A stretch of DNA of 45,297 nt from an uncultured Bacteroidales bacterium (GTDB lineage: Bacteria > Bacteroidota > Bacteroidia > Bacteroidales > JAUNSR01): positions 1-45,297 of the forward strand of contig CAMTOJ010000026.1 in NCBI GenBank assembly GCA_947074145.1, written 5' to 3'. How positions within the stretch are numbered: the first letter of the stretch is position 1; each line of letters opens with the position of its first letter. Below are positions 43,894-45,297 of this stretch, one piece after another. The position numbers were made by a program, and so were the translations under genes. The notes under the pieces are model-generated. The model had not been told where the DNA came from and did no database searches. It worked only from the letters and a program-made list of their open reading frames with translations.

Positions 43894-45297
43894 ATGATGA
43901 ATAAAGAATTTAAGGTGCGAAACAGTTTTGTATTGTTTTTCTTATTGACAATTTTTTCTCTAAGGATTTATGCAGAGGATAAAATTTCAATAAGTATAGA
44001 AAAAGGGGATTTAGAAGAGTTTATAAATCAGGTAGAGCAAAAGACAAGATATAAATTTGTATATAGTGATAAAGTAAATCTCAAAGTGGCAGTTACTCTT
44101 AAGGCAAGTGATATTACAATAGAGGAAGCGGTTGTTAGTGCTCTAAAAAACACAAATACAGATTATAAAATAAGTGGCAAACATATTGTGATAGCTCCGG
44201 CTAAAGTCAAAACAATAACCATAAGCGGATATGTAACTGATAAGGAATCAGCCGAATCACTTATCGGAGCTACAATATATGAAACATCCAAATCAATAGG
44301 AACGAACTCTAATAGTTATGGATTTTATAGTATTTCAATTCCATCCGGTAATATATCATTGAAATATAGTTATGTAGGCTTTAAGTCAATTATTATAGAG
44401 GAGAATTTGCAAAAAGATACAGTAATAAATATATCTCTTACAAATAATATGATTCTTAAAGATGTGGTCATTCTTTCCGAGAGAAAAGAAACAGATTTTC
44501 ATTCTACACTTACAGGTGCAGTTGAGATCCCTGTAAAACAAATAACGAGCGGTCCTGCCCTACTTGGAGAAACAGATGTTATTAAAACAATTCAGATGAT
44601 GCCCGGTGTTAACTCAGGAATCGAAGGTCTGAGCGGTATGTATGTAAGAGGTGGCGGTGCAGAACAAAATCTATATCGTCTTGATGGAGTTAGCATCTAC
44701 AATATCGATCACATGTTAGGAATAAACTCTATTTTTTGTCCCGAAGCAATAAAAAGAGTAGATCTTTATAAAGGTAGTTTTCCCGCAAGATTCGGAGGAA
44801 GAATATCATCTGTTTTGGATGTACATACCAATGATGGCGACATGTATAAATACCATGGAGCTTTTACAGTTGGGCTTTTAAGTTCGAGATTAAATTTTGA
44901 AGGGCCTATTATTAAAGGGAAAACTTCCTTTCTGCTATCTGCAAGACGTTCATATTATGATCTGTTGATGCGCCCGTTCATGCCGGATGATGAGAAGGTT
45001 GGAGTTAAATTTTATGACATGAATCTTAAATTAAATCACAAATTCTCAGATAAAAGTCGTCTTTTTTTAAGTTCTTATAATGGTAGTGATATCTTACATT
45101 CTGAATATAAATACGATTGGTCTTCTGATTATTACTATGGAAATAACCTTGAAGAGGAAGACATTAAGTTAAAATGGGGCAATTTCGTAACTTCCTTACG
45201 ATGGAATTATATTTTCAGTAATAAATTATTTTCAAATGTAAGGGCTTCATATAATCAATATAAGATGATTTATGCTGATGATTGCTGGAGTAAAAAT
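43894..45297 (+). CDS. TonB-dependent transducer with STN and CarboxypepD_reg-like domains (partial)
   Basis: The frame is open from the ATG at 43894 (a second Met follows directly) to the window edge, 468 codons without stop. A signal peptide (NSFVLFFLLTIFSLRIYA) is followed by an STN domain (about 29-105; ISIEKGDLEEFINQVEQKTR, YKFVYSDKVNLKV). Next come a CarboxypepD_reg-like domain (about 108-185; ISGYVTDKESAESLIGATIY) and a plug (about 200-315; VIKTIQMMPGVNSGIEGLSG, MYVRGGGAEQNLYRLDG), then the first barrel strands. The STN domain is the part that contacts anti-sigma factors, so this protein both transports and signals. The plug lacks the SusC-type signature, and it is closer to siderophore/other TonB receptors of Bacteroidota. 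No SusD is seen in the window downstream. The ligand is unknown. Confidence 0.88.
   Translation, partial: MMNKEFKVRNSFVLFFLLTIFSLRIYAEDKISISIEKGDLEEFINQVEQKTRYKFVYSDKVNLKVAVTLKASDITIEEAVVSALKNTNTDYKISGKHIVIAPAKVKTITISGYVTDKESAESLIGATIYETSKSIGTNSNSYGFYSISIPSGNISLKYSYVGFKSIIIEENLQKDTVINISLTNNMILKDVVILSERKETDFHSTLTGAVEIPVKQITSGPALLGETDVIKTIQMMPGVNSGIEGLSGMYVRGGGAEQNLYRLDGVSIYNIDHMLGINSIFCPEAIKRVDLYKGSFPARFGGRISSVLDVHTNDGDMYKYHGAFTVGLLSSRLNFEGPIIKGKTSFLLSARRSYYDLLMRPFMPDDEKVGVKFYDMNLKLNHKFSDKSRLFLSSYNGSDILHSEYKYDWSSDYYYGNNLEEEDIKLKWGNFVTSLRWNYIFSNKLFSNVRASYNQYKMIYADDCWSKN

Noticed and set aside
1..45297. CRISPR arrays, tRNA or rRNA genes, insertion sequences, phage genes
   Set aside because: No regularly spaced repeats, tRNA-like cloverleaf, rRNA blocks, transposase or phage proteins were seen on either strand.

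Overview
The window is AT-rich Bacteroidota DNA (roughly one third G+C by eye). SusC/SusD pairs, a hybrid two-component regulator, Cys-anchored lipoproteins and promoters with the TAnnTTTG -7 element instead of sigma70 boxes all point to the order Bacteroidales. The low G+C would suit a Dysgonomonas-like organism better than most Bacteroides, but no marker gene here settles the genus.

Positions 1-25435, all on the minus strand, form a large xylan utilization locus. It reads as two transcription units. The upstream unit (25435 down to 12880) encodes GH43, GH43, a GH35-like enzyme, a GH10 xylanase, an SGNH acetylesterase, a GPH-type sugar symporter, GH43 and a GH67 alpha-glucuronidase, and ends at a hairpin terminator (12817-12854). 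The downstream unit starts at 12340 with another GH43. It continues through two tandem SusC/SusD pairs and a DUF1735-type lipoprotein that runs off the left edge. This is the gene order of the xusABCDE core xylan system; a surface GH10 would be expected just outside the window. The likely flow is surface cleavage and debranching, import through the SusCD pairs, periplasmic trimming to xylose, arabinose and (methyl)glucuronic acid, then inner-membrane import. A divergent HTCS regulator (25727-29755) is the probable controller. The promoters of the two units align without gaps over about 160 bp and carry TGTAA-type boxes at identical positions, the best candidate for the regulator's operators.

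Positions 29982-32082 hold a sugar MFS permease and a PfkB-family fructokinase-like kinase. Positions 32083-33429 are sparse: a perfect 17-bp hairpin, a GntR-regulator remnant, a GNAT acetyltransferase and a 98-bp imperfect palindrome.

Positions 33430-39390 (minus) form a second SusCD locus with two accessory lipoproteins and no glycoside hydrolase. Its composition matches the oligopeptide-importing BT2261-2264 / RagAB type more than a glycan locus. It has a well-formed -33/-7 promoter and a strong terminator.

Positions 40104-42652 hold a VOC-family protein and a membrane acyltransferase, divergent from an AraC regulator. Positions 42753 to the right edge hold a cell-surface signalling trio: an ECF sigma factor, an unusually short DUF4974-type anti-sigma factor, and a TonB-dependent transducer with an STN domain that runs off the window.
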